The notes under the pieces: model-generated
The model's database searches: none
What the model was told of the DNA's origin: nothing
The model's input: the letters and a program-made list of their open reading frames with translations, nothing else
Program-made: the position numbers and the translations under genes
NCBI RefSeq assembly: GCF_014174275.1
Contig: NZ_JABEQK010000015.1
Location: forward strand, 17,650 to 81,649
Direction: 5' to 3'
Length of the DNA: 64,000 nucleotides
Source: Gluconacetobacter takamatsuzukensis
Lineage (GTDB): Bacteria; Pseudomonadota; Alphaproteobacteria; Acetobacterales; Acetobacteraceae
Part shown: in pieces, positions 1 through 9,150 of the stretch
How positions within the stretch are numbered: the first letter of the stretch is position 1
Layout of the letters: the number at the start of each line of letters is the position of its first letter

Positions 1-1037
1 TGCATATCCGCATCGCTTTCCTGCCCCACATGATCCCGTGGCTGGTAAGCTTCCTGCGGGCCGGGCGCGAAGACGCCGTGCGACGCATCTCGCGCCAGAT
101 GAGCGCCCTGCATGCCCAGACCTACCGTTTCTACGAGCCCCTTCTGCGCGACGCGTCGTGCCCGGACCTCCTGGAGCGCAACGGCCAGCTCTTCGTCTAC
201 GACGAGGAGAATGGACCGGCAGCCGACGCATTCGGACTGGGCCTGCGCCGCGACGCGGGCGTCAGGATCGAGCTTCTGGACCAGCACGCGCTGCGCGATC
301 TCGAACCCGCCCTCTCCTCACGCTTCAAAAGCGCGGTCTACCTGCCCGAGCAGGGGCAATGCCGCAATCCGGGACGCCTCGTCACCAGCATCGCGGAAAG
401 CGTGGTCCGGGCGGGCGGCACGATAATGCGCCGGCGGGTCAACGCCATCGAAATGGACAATGGACGCGCGCGCGCATTGCTGACCGACGCCGGCCGCCTT
501 GCCGTCGACCAGGTCGTCATTGCCGCGGGCGCATGGTCCCGGGCGCTGGTTCGCAACCTGGGCCTCGATGTGCCCCTCGAGACGGAACGCGGCTATCACG
601 CGATGCTGCTGGGTACGCAGACCCCTTTGCGCACGCAGACGATCTGGTCGAAACGCAAGTTCGTCGCGTCGCAGATGGAGCAGGGGCTTCGTTTTGCGGG
701 CACGGTCGAATTCGCGGGACTGGAGGCGCCGCCGGACATGCGGCGCGCCGACACCTTGCTGCGGCTCGGCCGGCGGATGTTCGCCCGCGCGCCCGAGGGC
801 GAGGTCTCGCGCTGGATGGGCTTCCGCCCGAGCCTGCCGGACAGCCTGCCCGTCATCGGCCGGGCACCCGGCTGTGCCAATGCCTTCCTGGCCTTCGGAC
901 ACGGTCATATGGGGCTGATCGGCGGCTCGACCACCGGCCGCCTCGTGGCCGACCTCATCGGCGGCCGCACGCCCGTCATAGACCCCGCCCCCTATCGCCT
1001 CGAACGCTTCCGGTCCTACAGGAGGAAAGCCGCATGA
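1..1037 (+). CDS. FAD-dependent D-amino-acid dehydrogenase/oxidase family protein, 5' end cut by window
   Basis: The frame is open to the left edge, so the gene starts before the window. The first ATG at 30 is internal, because the N-terminal GxGxxG FAD-binding motif is missing. What remains is the substrate domain and the C-terminal FAD half of a DAO-family (DadA-like) oxidoreductase. It shows the VVIAAGAWS strand, a GFRPSLPDSLPVIG segment and the closing GHGHMGLIGGS flavin-contact loop. The family oxidises D-amino acids, hydroxyproline or sarcosine-type amines and passes electrons to FAD. The stop codon overlaps the next start as ATGA, so it is translationally coupled to a hydroxyacid dehydrogenase and then an aldehyde dehydrogenase. 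The substrate is unknown. A D-hydroxyproline dehydrogenase role is possible given the downstream aldehyde dehydrogenase type. Confidence 0.85.
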   Translation, partial: HIRIAFLPHMIPWLVSFLRAGREDAVRRISRQMSALHAQTYRFYEPLLRDASCPDLLERNGQLFVYDEENGPAADAFGLGLRRDAGVRIELLDQHALRDLEPALSSRFKSAVYLPEQGQCRNPGRLVTSIAESVVRAGGTIMRRRVNAIEMDNGRARALLTDAGRLAVDQVVIAAGAWSRALVRNLGLDVPLETERGYHAMLLGTQTPLRTQTIWSKRKFVASQMEQGLRFAGTVEFAGLEAPPDMRRADTLLRLGRRMFARAPEGEVSRWMGFRPSLPDSLPVIGRAPGCANAFLAFGHGHMGLIGGSTTGRLVADLIGGRTPVIDPAPYRLERFRSYRRKAA

Positions 1038-2008
1038 CCGCTCGCGACCAGCGCCCCCATATCCTTCAGGCCGGCCCGCTGATGCCCTATCTGGAAGAGC
1101 GCCTGAACGCGCGCTTCTCGGTCACACGCCTGACGGACCTGCCCGAACGCGCGGGTCACCTCGCCGCCACGGGCCACGATTACACCGCCATCGTGACCAG
1201 CACCTTCCTCGGGCTGAAGCCGGAGATCCTGGATTCCTGTCCGAACGTGCGCCTTGTCGCCTCGTTCGGCGTCGGCACCGACAGCCTGCCCGTGGACCAT
1301 GCCACGAAGCGCGGCGTCCTGGTCACCAATACGCCGGACGTCCTCAACGACGACACCGCCACGATGGCGATCGCCCTTCTCCTCGCCTGCACGCGGAACA
1401 TCGTCGCCAACGATCGCTACGTCCGGGCGGGGGAATGGCGCCTGCGGGGCGACCCGCCGCTCGGCCGCAGTCTCCGCGGCAAGCAGGTCGGGATGGTCGG
1501 CCTCGGCCGGATCGGACTGGAGATCGCGCGGCAACTCGAAGTCTTCGGCTGCGAGATCGCCTACCACACACGCACCCCCCGCCCCGACCTGCCCTATCGT
1601 CACGAGGCGGACCTCGAGACGCTCGCCCGCATGTCGGCTGCCCTCATCGCCATTGTTCCGGGCGGCCCGGCCACGCACCACCTGATCGGCGCCCGCATTC
1701 TCGACGCGCTGGGGCCGGAGGGCGTGTTCATCAACGTCGCCCGCGGATCGGTCGTCGACCAGGACGCCATGATCGCGGCCCTGCGCGACGGCCGGCTCGG
1801 TCATGCCGGGCTCGATGTCTACGACGACGAGCCCAACGTGCCCGACACGCTGGCCGCACTGCCCAATGTAGTGCTCCAGCCGCACCAGGCCAGCGCCACG
1901 CGCGAGACACGCGAAGCGATGGCCGATCTCGTGCTGGCCAATCTCGATCGTTTTTTCGCCGACCGCACGGTCGTCACTCCCGTCGTTCCCGCCACCCGCA
2001 CATCATGA
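1034..2008 (+). CDS. D-isomer-specific 2-hydroxyacid dehydrogenase
   Basis: A 324-residue protein of the NAD(P)-dependent D-2-hydroxyacid dehydrogenase family (glyoxylate/hydroxypyruvate reductase-like), of normal length for the family. The Rossmann motif VGLGRIGLEIA lies at about residues 153-163. The catalytic Arg is in INVARGSVVD, the Glu region follows at DVYDDEPNVP and the catalytic His is in LQPHQAS. It should interconvert a 2-keto acid and a D-2-hydroxy acid in the cytoplasm. The ATG at 1034 overlaps the upstream stop by four bases (ATGA) and follows a strong GGAGGAAAG ribosome site. It sits in an operon with a DadA-like flavoprotein and an aldehyde dehydrogenase, so the likely substrate is the keto acid produced upstream. 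Confidence 0.9.
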   Translation: MTARDQRPHILQAGPLMPYLEERLNARFSVTRLTDLPERAGHLAATGHDYTAIVTSTFLGLKPEILDSCPNVRLVASFGVGTDSLPVDHATKRGVLVTNTPDVLNDDTATMAIALLLACTRNIVANDRYVRAGEWRLRGDPPLGRSLRGKQVGMVGLGRIGLEIARQLEVFGCEIAYHTRTPRPDLPYRHEADLETLARMSAALIAIVPGGPATHHLIGARILDALGPEGVFINVARGSVVDQDAMIAALRDGRLGHAGLDVYDDEPNVPDTLAALPNVVLQPHQASATRETREAMADLVLANLDRFFADRTVVTPVVPATRTS

Positions 2009-2016
2009 GGCCTTCC

Positions 2017-3462
2017 ATGAACACGCCAATCCTCAACATCATCGACGGCACGCCGATCGCTCCGGATGGAAGCGAGACCTGGCAGATCGCGAACCCGGCG
2101 CGCCTCGACCTTCCGTCGCGGCACTATGCGCTTTCGTCGCCCGAACAGGTCGACCTGGCGGTCGCGGCAGCCCACACGGCGCAGAAGATCTGGGCCGAGA
2201 CCTCTCCCATGCTGCGCGCGGACCTGATGATGAAGGCGGCCGCCCTGATCGCGGAAAGGCAGGAGGAACTCGCGCTCCTCATCACGCGCGAAATGGGCAA
2301 ACCCCTTGTGGAATCCCGTGGCGAGGTCGGATATGCGGCGAAGATCCTGCAATTCTACGCCGCCGAAGCCCAGCGCCCACGGGGCGAGACGCTGTCGTCG
2401 GGCCGTCCGCGCGTCCACTACTACACGGTCCGCGAGCCGATCGGCGTTATCGGCGCCATCACCCCCTGGAACTTTCCCCTCTCCATCGCCTGCTGGAAGA
2501 TCGGCCCGGCAATCATGACGGGCAACACGGTGGTCTGGAAGCCCTCGCCACAGCATCCGCTCTGTTCGCAGGCCCTGATGCAGGTCTTTCTCGACGCCGG
2601 CCTGCCGAACGGCGTGGTCAACATGCTCCATGGCGCGGTAGACGCCGGCAGCGCCCTCGTCGCCCATCCGGGCGTCCAGGGCATCTCCTTTACCGGATCG
2701 TCGGCGACCGGCGAGGCGATCTATCAAACCACGTCCGCACGTCTGGCCCGCGCCCAATGCGAAATGGGCGGCAAGAATGTTCTCTACGTCCACGAAAGCG
2801 GTGATCTGCAAACCGCCGTGACCCTCGCGATCGAGGGCGCCTTCCGCAGTGCCGGGCAGAAATGCACCGGCACCAGCTGGATTCTGCTCGATCCCGCAAT
2901 CGCCGATCCGTTCATCGAGGCCTTCCTTGCGCGCGCACGCGCCCTGGATGTAGGCGACCCCGAACTGGCCTCGACCTTTCTCGGTCCCGTCGCGGATGTC
3001 CGGCAATTCACCAAGGTCTGCGACTATATCGAGGCCGGCATCGAGGAAGGGCTTGCCCTGTCATGCGGCGGCCTGCCCGCCGCGCCGGAAATGGGCTATT
3101 TCATAGCGCCGACCGTTTTCACCGATGTCCCCGCGACATCGCGCCTCGCGCGAGAGGAGATCTTCGGCCCCGTCGTGGCGATCACGCGGGTCGCGGACCT
3201 GACGGATGCCATCGACCATATCAACACAGGCACATATGGGCTGAGCAATACCATCATTGCCACCGATCTCGGTGCCATCCAGAAATTTTCCCGCAAGGTC
3301 GAATCCGGCGTGATCAACGTCAACCTGCCGACGGCGGGCGTTGAAATGCACGCACCTTTCGGCGGCTGGAAGCGGTCGGGGCTCGGCGCCCCGGAACAGG
3401 GCCTGAAGACCCTGGATTTCTACACGCACTGGCGAAGCGTCGCCATCCAGTCACCGATCTGA
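2017..3462 (+). CDS. NAD(P)-dependent aldehyde dehydrogenase, alpha-ketoglutaric-semialdehyde dehydrogenase-like
   Basis: A 481-residue aldehyde dehydrogenase superfamily enzyme. The cofactor/active-site segments are ITPWNFPLS, the general-base Glu in QCEMGGKN and the nucleophile Cys in AGQKCTGTS. The C-terminal segment TAGVEMHAPFGGWKRSGLG followed by EQGLKTLDFYT resembles alpha-ketoglutaric semialdehyde dehydrogenases more than betaine- or succinate-semialdehyde enzymes. Start: ATG 2017 is chosen because a GAGG precedes it at 2006-2009. An in-frame ATG at 2005, overlapping the upstream stop as ATGA, would add four residues. It is the last gene of the operon. Together with the flavoprotein it could finish a hydroxyproline-like route to 2-oxoglutarate. 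That pathway is inference, since no epimerase or deaminase is visible. Confidence 0.88.
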   Translation: MNTPILNIIDGTPIAPDGSETWQIANPARLDLPSRHYALSSPEQVDLAVAAAHTAQKIWAETSPMLRADLMMKAAALIAERQEELALLITREMGKPLVESRGEVGYAAKILQFYAAEAQRPRGETLSSGRPRVHYYTVREPIGVIGAITPWNFPLSIACWKIGPAIMTGNTVVWKPSPQHPLCSQALMQVFLDAGLPNGVVNMLHGAVDAGSALVAHPGVQGISFTGSSATGEAIYQTTSARLARAQCEMGGKNVLYVHESGDLQTAVTLAIEGAFRSAGQKCTGTSWILLDPAIADPFIEAFLARARALDVGDPELASTFLGPVADVRQFTKVCDYIEAGIEEGLALSCGGLPAAPEMGYFIAPTVFTDVPATSRLAREEIFGPVVAITRVADLTDAIDHINTGTYGLSNTIIATDLGAIQKFSRKVESGVINVNLPTAGVEMHAPFGGWKRSGLGAPEQGLKTLDFYTHWRSVAIQSPI

Positions 3463-3723
3463 GATCGCAATACAGACAAAAATAAACAAAGAACAAACAT
3501 CGCAATATCCGCGCCGGACAGAAAGATGTCAGGCGCGGACCGCCGAATTGCGCCCTGTTTTTTGAGAACTATCAATAAAATAATAATATCGACTATGACC
3601 TGATTCTTCTTTTTGTTGGGTGTCCATTATGATACTCATATCGATATCGGAAAGTTCCGGACGGACATCAACCGAACCGCCGGAACGCGAACTCCCCCGC
3701 TGCCAACCACGGAGACGGTGAAG

Positions 3724-6096
3724 ATGCTTGTGTCTCGATATGGAAAGAAGACTGCCATCGGCCTGCTATCGTGCTCCATGTTGCAGGGCACGGCATGGGC
3801 AGCTTCCACCGCTGATGTATACAATCGACAGGATGCCGCGCGCATCCGGCCCAATCCCTCAACGGCTCCGCAGAAGCCGGCGGCCCCGGCAGTGGCAAGG
3901 CACGCCAGGGCGGAAAAAGCCAAAGTGGCCGCCGAGGAAATCGTGGTGACGACGCGCAAGAAGAACGAGTCGCTCATGCGCGTGCCGACATCCGTCACCG
4001 CATTCTCGGCACGTGACATCGATCGTTATTACATCAAGAGTTTTACCGATTACGCAACCCAGACCCCGGGCCTGTCGTTCAGTAATGGCGGGGGGTCCAA
4101 TTACGGCCTCGCCGGCTCGCGCGCCATCGCGATTCGCGGGATCGCCGGCAACAACACGACGGGTTTCTACATCGACGATACACCGGTCCCCGCATCCATC
4201 GATCCGCGTGTGGTCGATCTCCAGCGCATCGAAGTGCTGAAAGGCCCGCAGGGCACATTGTACGGCGCATCGTCGGAGGGCGGCAACGTACGCCTGATCA
4301 CGACCCCCGCCGACTACAACAAATCCTCCCTGAAGATCATGACCAATGCCGGGGGCACCGTACACGGCGGCAGCGCGGATGTCGGGGACACGATAACCGG
4401 CAATCTCGCGATCGTGCCCGACAAGCTCGCGCTCCGCGTAAGCCAGTATTACAACCAGGACGCCGGCTATCTCGTCCGCTCCTATCTCGATCCGAGCAAA
4501 GCGGGCGGAGTCGCCTACAAGCCCAATCAGGGCCAGATCACGACGACCGGCTACTCGGGCGCATTAAGCTATCACATCATCCCCCGCCTGACGGCGACGA
4601 TGCGGATGCTCTATCAGAATTCGTACGATTACGGATGGCCGTCGGCGTACGCGCCGGCAAACAATTTCGTCGTCTCCAGCTATACCGTAAACCGCGACCT
4701 CAATATCCAGGAGAAGTCGAAGGATATCTGGTACCTCCCGAGCTTCGTCCTGTCATACGAGGGCAAAGGCTACACCGTCACATCCTCGACCAGCTATTTC
4801 GACCGCTCCTCCCACGACGTAGAGAATGGAAGCGAGGGCGTCACCCAGCAATTGCAGGACACGTTCGGCTACACCGGGCCCGAGCAACCTTCCTACTGGG
4901 TCCTCAACAATCATGAGCAGATCTTCACGGAAGAGGACCGGGTTACGTTCGATCCCATCTTTTTCCACCGCATTTCCGGTACGGCCGGTGTCTATTTCAA
5001 TTCCGACCACCTCAACATGGACCAGCCGCCTTCCATATTTCAGGGAATCTCCTCCCTGTATGGAGACGACAACATCTATGGCGGCCATGCCTCAACCGAC
5101 ACGCGCCAGGTCGCCGCGTTCGGCGAACTCTATATCAAGCTGGCGAAAGGGCTCACCGCGACGCTGGGCGTGCGCGAATACTGGATCCACCAGACAACCA
5201 ACGCCTCCTCCAACGGCCTGTTCGGCAGTCCGGAGCCGGGGATCTCATCCCAGGACCTGAATGGGGCATTGCCCAAATACGGCCTGTCCTATCAGGCTTC
5301 CAAATCCACCATGATGTATTTCAACGCCTCGAAGGGCATGCGTCCCGGCGGCGGCGGCGTTCCCGTCCCGTCAAGCTGCAACGCGGATCTCGCGGCGCTC
5401 GGCCTGAACACCAAGTCGCCCCTCCATTATAATGCGGATTCGGACTGGAGCTTCGAGCTGGGGCAGAAGACATCCCTCTTCAACTCCCGCTTCAATCTTT
5501 CGACTGCGATCTACCAGGTCGACTGGAACAACATCCAGCAGCAGGTCAATCTCGTCAGTTGCGGGGCGGTCTTCATGAGCAACGCCGGCGCCGCCCGCGT
5601 CCGCGGCGGCGAACTCGAATTCAATGCCGTTCCGATCGACGGCCTGCATATCCGGGGCGGTTTCAACTACAATAACGCGGTCATTACCCAGCAGGGCGAC
5701 GGCGTCCTTCCTGCGGGGGAATGGGTTAACGGCGTGCCCCAGTGGACGGCGAACGCGGCGGTCGAATACGAGCATTCGCTCTGGAACAAGACGACCGGTT
5801 TTATCGCGGGCACTTTCTCCCATTCCGGCCCCAGCCGCTCCGACAACAATTCGCCCGGGTCCCCGCTGTATCGGCAGGGCTACAACATCGCCAACCTGCG
5901 GGGCGGCGTGCGTTTCAAGAATACCGAAATCGCCTTCTACATCAACAACCTGACAAATACGAAGGTCAATTTCGGCGACCTGCAGCCCATTTCGATCGTG
6001 CGCCAGATCACGAACAGCAAAGGCACGACGAACGATCTTCGCGTGACACTCCTGCCCCCTCTCACGGCCGGCCTCCAGATCAAGGAAGCATTCTGA
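3724..6096 (+). CDS. TonB-dependent outer-membrane receptor
   Basis: A 790-residue outer-membrane receptor. A signal peptide (MLVSRYGKKTAIGLLSCSML... cleaved near TAWA-AST) precedes a TonB box-like EEIVVTTRKK. The plug domain has typical VPTSVTAFSARDID, IEVLKGPQGTLYGASSEGG and RLITTPA motifs, followed by a long aromatic-rich beta-barrel ending in a Phe-terminated strand (LQIKEAF). The frame is open upstream to 3613, but ATG 3724 is preferred because it starts the signal peptide and has GGAGA eight bases upstream. Such receptors import siderophores, vitamins, sugars or peptides using TonB energy. It lies 261 bases downstream of the catabolic operon on the same strand, which suggests but does not prove uptake of that operon's substrate. 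The AT-rich gap 3463-3723 probably holds its promoter. Confidence 0.93.
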   Translation: MLVSRYGKKTAIGLLSCSMLQGTAWAASTADVYNRQDAARIRPNPSTAPQKPAAPAVARHARAEKAKVAAEEIVVTTRKKNESLMRVPTSVTAFSARDIDRYYIKSFTDYATQTPGLSFSNGGGSNYGLAGSRAIAIRGIAGNNTTGFYIDDTPVPASIDPRVVDLQRIEVLKGPQGTLYGASSEGGNVRLITTPADYNKSSLKIMTNAGGTVHGGSADVGDTITGNLAIVPDKLALRVSQYYNQDAGYLVRSYLDPSKAGGVAYKPNQGQITTTGYSGALSYHIIPRLTATMRMLYQNSYDYGWPSAYAPANNFVVSSYTVNRDLNIQEKSKDIWYLPSFVLSYEGKGYTVTSSTSYFDRSSHDVENGSEGVTQQLQDTFGYTGPEQPSYWVLNNHEQIFTEEDRVTFDPIFFHRISGTAGVYFNSDHLNMDQPPSIFQGISSLYGDDNIYGGHASTDTRQVAAFGELYIKLAKGLTATLGVREYWIHQTTNASSNGLFGSPEPGISSQDLNGALPKYGLSYQASKSTMMYFNASKGMRPGGGGVPVPSSCNADLAALGLNTKSPLHYNADSDWSFELGQKTSLFNSRFNLSTAIYQVDWNNIQQQVNLVSCGAVFMSNAGAARVRGGELEFNAVPIDGLHIRGGFNYNNAVITQQGDGVLPAGEWVNGVPQWTANAAVEYEHSLWNKTTGFIAGTFSHSGPSRSDNNSPGSPLYRQGYNIANLRGGVRFKNTEIAFYINNLTNTKVNFGDLQPISIVRQITNSKGTTNDLRVTLLPPLTAGLQIKEAF

Positions 6097-6230
6097 CGCC
6101 GGAACTGCCCGCCAACAGAGTCTGCTCCGGCCAGCAGGCCGGCGCAGACTCACGACATGCCATGGCACGCGACCGCCCCGTGGCACACCGTCCCTTTCAG
6201 ACCGATGGGGCTCCGTTCAGCACATTCTTC

Positions 6231-8081
6231 CTACCCGTCCAGCGACTGCAATTCGAACAACCGCCGATACAACCCGCCCTCATGCGTCACCAGCTCCGCA
6301 TGCGACCCATCTTCCAGCAATTCGCCGTGCGCAAACACCAGGATCCGGTCCAGCCCGACGACGGTCGACAGGCGATGGGCGATCACCAGCACGGTGCGCC
6401 CGACCATCAGCCGTTCCATGGCCTCCTGCACCAGGATTTCCGATTCCGAATCCAGGCTGGACGTCGCCTCGTCGAAGATCAGGATCGGAGCATTGGCCAG
6501 GAAGGCACGGGCAATCGCCACCCGCTGCCGCTCCCCGCCCGAAAGCTTGACCCCGCGTTCGCCGACCATGGTGGCATAGCCCTTGGGCAGGCGGTCGATA
6601 AAGCCCGCCGCATTGGCCTGCCGCGCCGCTTCCTCGATCTCCGCCATCGAGGCTCCGGGGCGTCCATAGGCGATGTTCTCGGCCAGCGAACGATGAAACA
6701 GCACCGGCTCCTGCTGCACGATCGCGATCTGCGACCGCAGGCTGGACTGCGTCACCGTGGCGATATCGATCCCATCGACCAGCACCCGGCCCGACGTCAC
6801 GTCGTACAGCCGCTGCAACAGCTTGATCAGCGTGGTCTTGCCCGAGCCCGAGGGCCCCACCAGCGCAACGCGGCTCCCCGCGGGAATATCGATCGACAGA
6901 TCATGGAACAGCGGCCGGCTCTGCGCCCGGTAGCCGAACCCGACATGGTCGAAGCGGATGGCACCATGCGTCACGCGCAGCGTGCCGGCTCCCGGCCGGT
7001 CCGCAACCCCCAGCGGCAGGCGATAGATGGCGACCAGTTCCTCCATCTCGTTCACCGACCGCTGAACCATCGAGATCTGCTGCCCGATATCACGCAGATA
7101 GCCCTGCACCAGAAACACCATGGTCAGCACATACGCCACGTCGCCGGGCCCGGCGCGCCCACGCCACCACAGCGCCAGCACCGCGCCGATCAGCAGCACC
7201 CGCATCAGCAGCGCCGCCACGTTCTGCAGATTTCCCGAATTGGTGCCCCGAATCCACGACCGTTCCGTCCGCGTCTGCCACCGCGCGAGGATGCGCGACA
7301 GATGCGCATCCTCCCGCTCTTCGGCACCGAACGCCTTGACGACGCTATTGCAGGTCACGGCATCGGCCAGCGCCGCGCCCATGCGGGTATCCCATTTGTT
7401 GGCCAGCCGGGCAGAGGGCGCGACATAGCGCAGGGTCAGCCAGGTCGACATCGCCACCAGCAGGACCGAACTCACCCCCAGCAGCAGCCCCATCGACGGC
7501 CAGTGCGCCGCCAGCACCACCGTCGTCGCGGCCAGCACCAGCACGCTGGGCAGCAGCATCAGCATCAGCGTGTCGGCCAGCGTGTCGGTCGCCCACATGC
7601 CGCGCGTCAGCCGGCGCACGGTCGACCCGGCGAACGTATTGCCATGCCAGTCGGTCGAAAAACGCTGCACGCGGGCAAAGGCGCTCTCGGCAATGCCGCG
7701 CATGGTGCGCGCGGTCAGGTGCGTGATGCCCAGATAGGACATGCGGCGACCGACCACCCCCAGCAGGCCCAGCAGCACCAGGCCGCCGACCATCCACAGC
7801 GCGCCGCGCCGGGCCGCCTCCATCGCCGGCGTGGCCACCGCGTCGGCACCCGCGCCGCCGGCGGCGCGGGAGACGTCATCCACCATCCAGCCGGCCAGCA
7901 GCGGCGTGACCACATCGGCCACCGTCGCCACCGACACACCCGCCAGCGTCCAGGCCAGCGCGCCGGGGTGGCGCAGCCAGCGGCGGATCACAAAATCCAG
8001 AACTTCGGCAAATTCGTTGCGCGCGGGGCGCTCCTGGCCCGACACGGCGTGCTGCTCCGTCATGATGCTCCGGCCGGTCAT
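6231..8081 (-). CDS. ABC-type exporter, fused permease and ATPase (MsbA/multidrug type)
   Basis: A half-transporter of about 616 residues with six predicted membrane helices in the N-terminal ~330 residues (type IV exporter fold) and an ATPase domain. Walker A GPSGSGKTT is near residue 408, the signature LSGGERQRVAIARA near 512, and Walker B ILIFDEATSSLD follows. It should act as a homodimer or heterodimer exporting lipids or hydrophobic compounds across the inner membrane. Start: ATG at 8081 has GAGG nine bases upstream. ATGs at 8090 and 8063 are alternatives giving a few residues more or fewer. It is transcribed divergently from nth and convergently with the TonB receptor. The substrate cannot be told from sequence. 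Confidence 0.92.
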   Translation of the reverse strand: MTGRSIMTEQHAVSGQERPARNEFAEVLDFVIRRWLRHPGALAWTLAGVSVATVADVVTPLLAGWMVDDVSRAAGGAGADAVATPAMEAARRGALWMVGGLVLLGLLGVVGRRMSYLGITHLTARTMRGIAESAFARVQRFSTDWHGNTFAGSTVRRLTRGMWATDTLADTLMLMLLPSVLVLAATTVVLAAHWPSMGLLLGVSSVLLVAMSTWLTLRYVAPSARLANKWDTRMGAALADAVTCNSVVKAFGAEEREDAHLSRILARWQTRTERSWIRGTNSGNLQNVAALLMRVLLIGAVLALWWRGRAGPGDVAYVLTMVFLVQGYLRDIGQQISMVQRSVNEMEELVAIYRLPLGVADRPGAGTLRVTHGAIRFDHVGFGYRAQSRPLFHDLSIDIPAGSRVALVGPSGSGKTTLIKLLQRLYDVTSGRVLVDGIDIATVTQSSLRSQIAIVQQEPVLFHRSLAENIAYGRPGASMAEIEEAARQANAAGFIDRLPKGYATMVGERGVKLSGGERQRVAIARAFLANAPILIFDEATSSLDSESEILVQEAMERLMVGRTVLVIAHRLSTVVGLDRILVFAHGELLEDGSHAELVTHEGGLYRRLFELQSLDG

Positions 8082-8324
8082 GCCGGCCATCCTCGTGCGT
8101 CCGCCCCAACCGCGGCGACGGCGCAGGCCGTCGCGTGCCGCGCGACGCGCGCCCGCGCCGCACGATGGGCATTCTGATCTTGTCCCGGTTTTCGGGGCAA
8201 ATTATCGCCGTGCCGCCCCCGGAACGCAAGACGGCACCCCTCACGCGCGCGCCCGACGATTTACACATCCCCCCATCAGGCCGAAAACAGACCCCACCTG
8301 TCCCCCACCTTCCGCAGAGACGGC

Positions 8325-9011
8325 ATGACCCGCACCCCCACCACCCAACCCGCCCGCGCCCGCCGCCGCATGACGCTGAAGGAAGTCGAACGCTTCATCA
8401 CCCTGCTGGCCGAAGCCCACCCCAATGCGGAAAGCGAGCTGGATTTCGTCGACGACTACACGCTTCTGGTCGCCGTCGCCCTGTCCGCCCAGGCCACCGA
8501 CGTCTCGGTCAATCGCGTGACCAAGGGCCTGTTCCGCGACGCCCCGAACCCCGCCGCGATGGTGGCACTGGGCGAGGACGCGGTCGGCGACCATATCCGC
8601 ACCATCGGCCTGTGGCGCACCAAGGCCCGCAACGTCGTCGCCCTGTCGCAGGCCCTGCTCGACCAGCACGGCGGACAGGTCCCGCACGACCGCGCGGCCC
8701 TCGAAGCCCTGCCCGGCGTTGGCCGCAAGACCGCGAACGTGGTGATGAACGTGGCCTTCGGCGACAGCACCATGGCCGTCGACACGCACATCTTCCGCAT
8801 CGGCAACCGCACCGGCCTGGCCCCCGGCAAGACCCCCCGCGCGGTGGAAGACCAACTGGTCGCCCGCATCCCGGCCCCGATGCTGCGCCCGGCCCACCAC
8901 TGGCTGATCCTGCACGGACGCTATGTCTGCAAGGCCCGCCGCCCGGAATGCTGGCGTTGCCCGGCGACGGAACCCTGCCAGTATACGGGCAAGGTGCTGA
9001 TCGCGCCCTGA
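8325..9011 (+). CDS. nth: Endonuclease III (DNA glycosylase/AP lyase)
   Basis: A base-excision repair enzyme that removes oxidised pyrimidines and cleaves the resulting abasic site. The 228-residue protein shows the helix-hairpin-helix LPGVGRKTANVV with the catalytic Lys at about 134. The catalytic Asp in VDTHIFR is at 153. The four [4Fe-4S] ligands are C202, C209, C212 and C218 in C-x6-C-x2-C-x5-C spacing. Length and order match the family. The N-terminal ~15 residues (Thr/Pro/Arg-rich) precede the conserved start of the fold. Its stop is followed directly by a copy of the double-hairpin intergenic repeat, which may end its transcript. Confidence 0.96.
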   Translation: MTRTPTTQPARARRRMTLKEVERFITLLAEAHPNAESELDFVDDYTLLVAVALSAQATDVSVNRVTKGLFRDAPNPAAMVALGEDAVGDHIRTIGLWRTKARNVVALSQALLDQHGGQVPHDRAALEALPGVGRKTANVVMNVAFGDSTMAVDTHIFRIGNRTGLAPGKTPRAVEDQLVARIPAPMLRPAHHWLILHGRYVCKARRPECWRCPATEPCQYTGKVLIAP

Positions 9012-9025
9012 TGCGGGAGCTTTCC

Positions 9026-9147
9026 GTTCTTTTTTTGAAAAAAAGAACCAAAAAACTTTTGATCTGTTCAGGAATTTTTTGCCGGGACACACGATGGCCC
9101 CAAACGAATAAAAGTCTTTTTGCTTTTTTTTTCTTCAGAAAAAGAAG
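9026..9147. repeat. Double-hairpin intergenic repeat, copy 1
   Basis: A 122-bp element with two hairpin-forming ends. The left end (9026-9048) is a perfect palindrome of 11-base arms, GTTCTTTTTTT and its complement, around one base. The right end (about 9122-9147) has a pyrimidine-rich arm, a CTTCAG loop and the arm AAAAAGAAG. A second copy lies at 11235-11357 in the same orientation, with conserved ends and a diverged centre. It sits between the convergent genes nth and comEC. The T-runs on both strands suggest a bidirectional terminator, but the duplicated architecture suggests a mobile or REP-like repeat. Confidence 0.8.
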
Positions 9148-9150
9148 ACG

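Noticed and set aside
5742..8177. Very long plus-strand reading frame (over 800 codons) opposite the ABC exporter gene
   Set aside because: It is antisense to a gene with complete Walker, signature and membrane motifs. Its composition is Arg/Gln/His/Pro-rich, as expected from reading GC-rich codons backwards.
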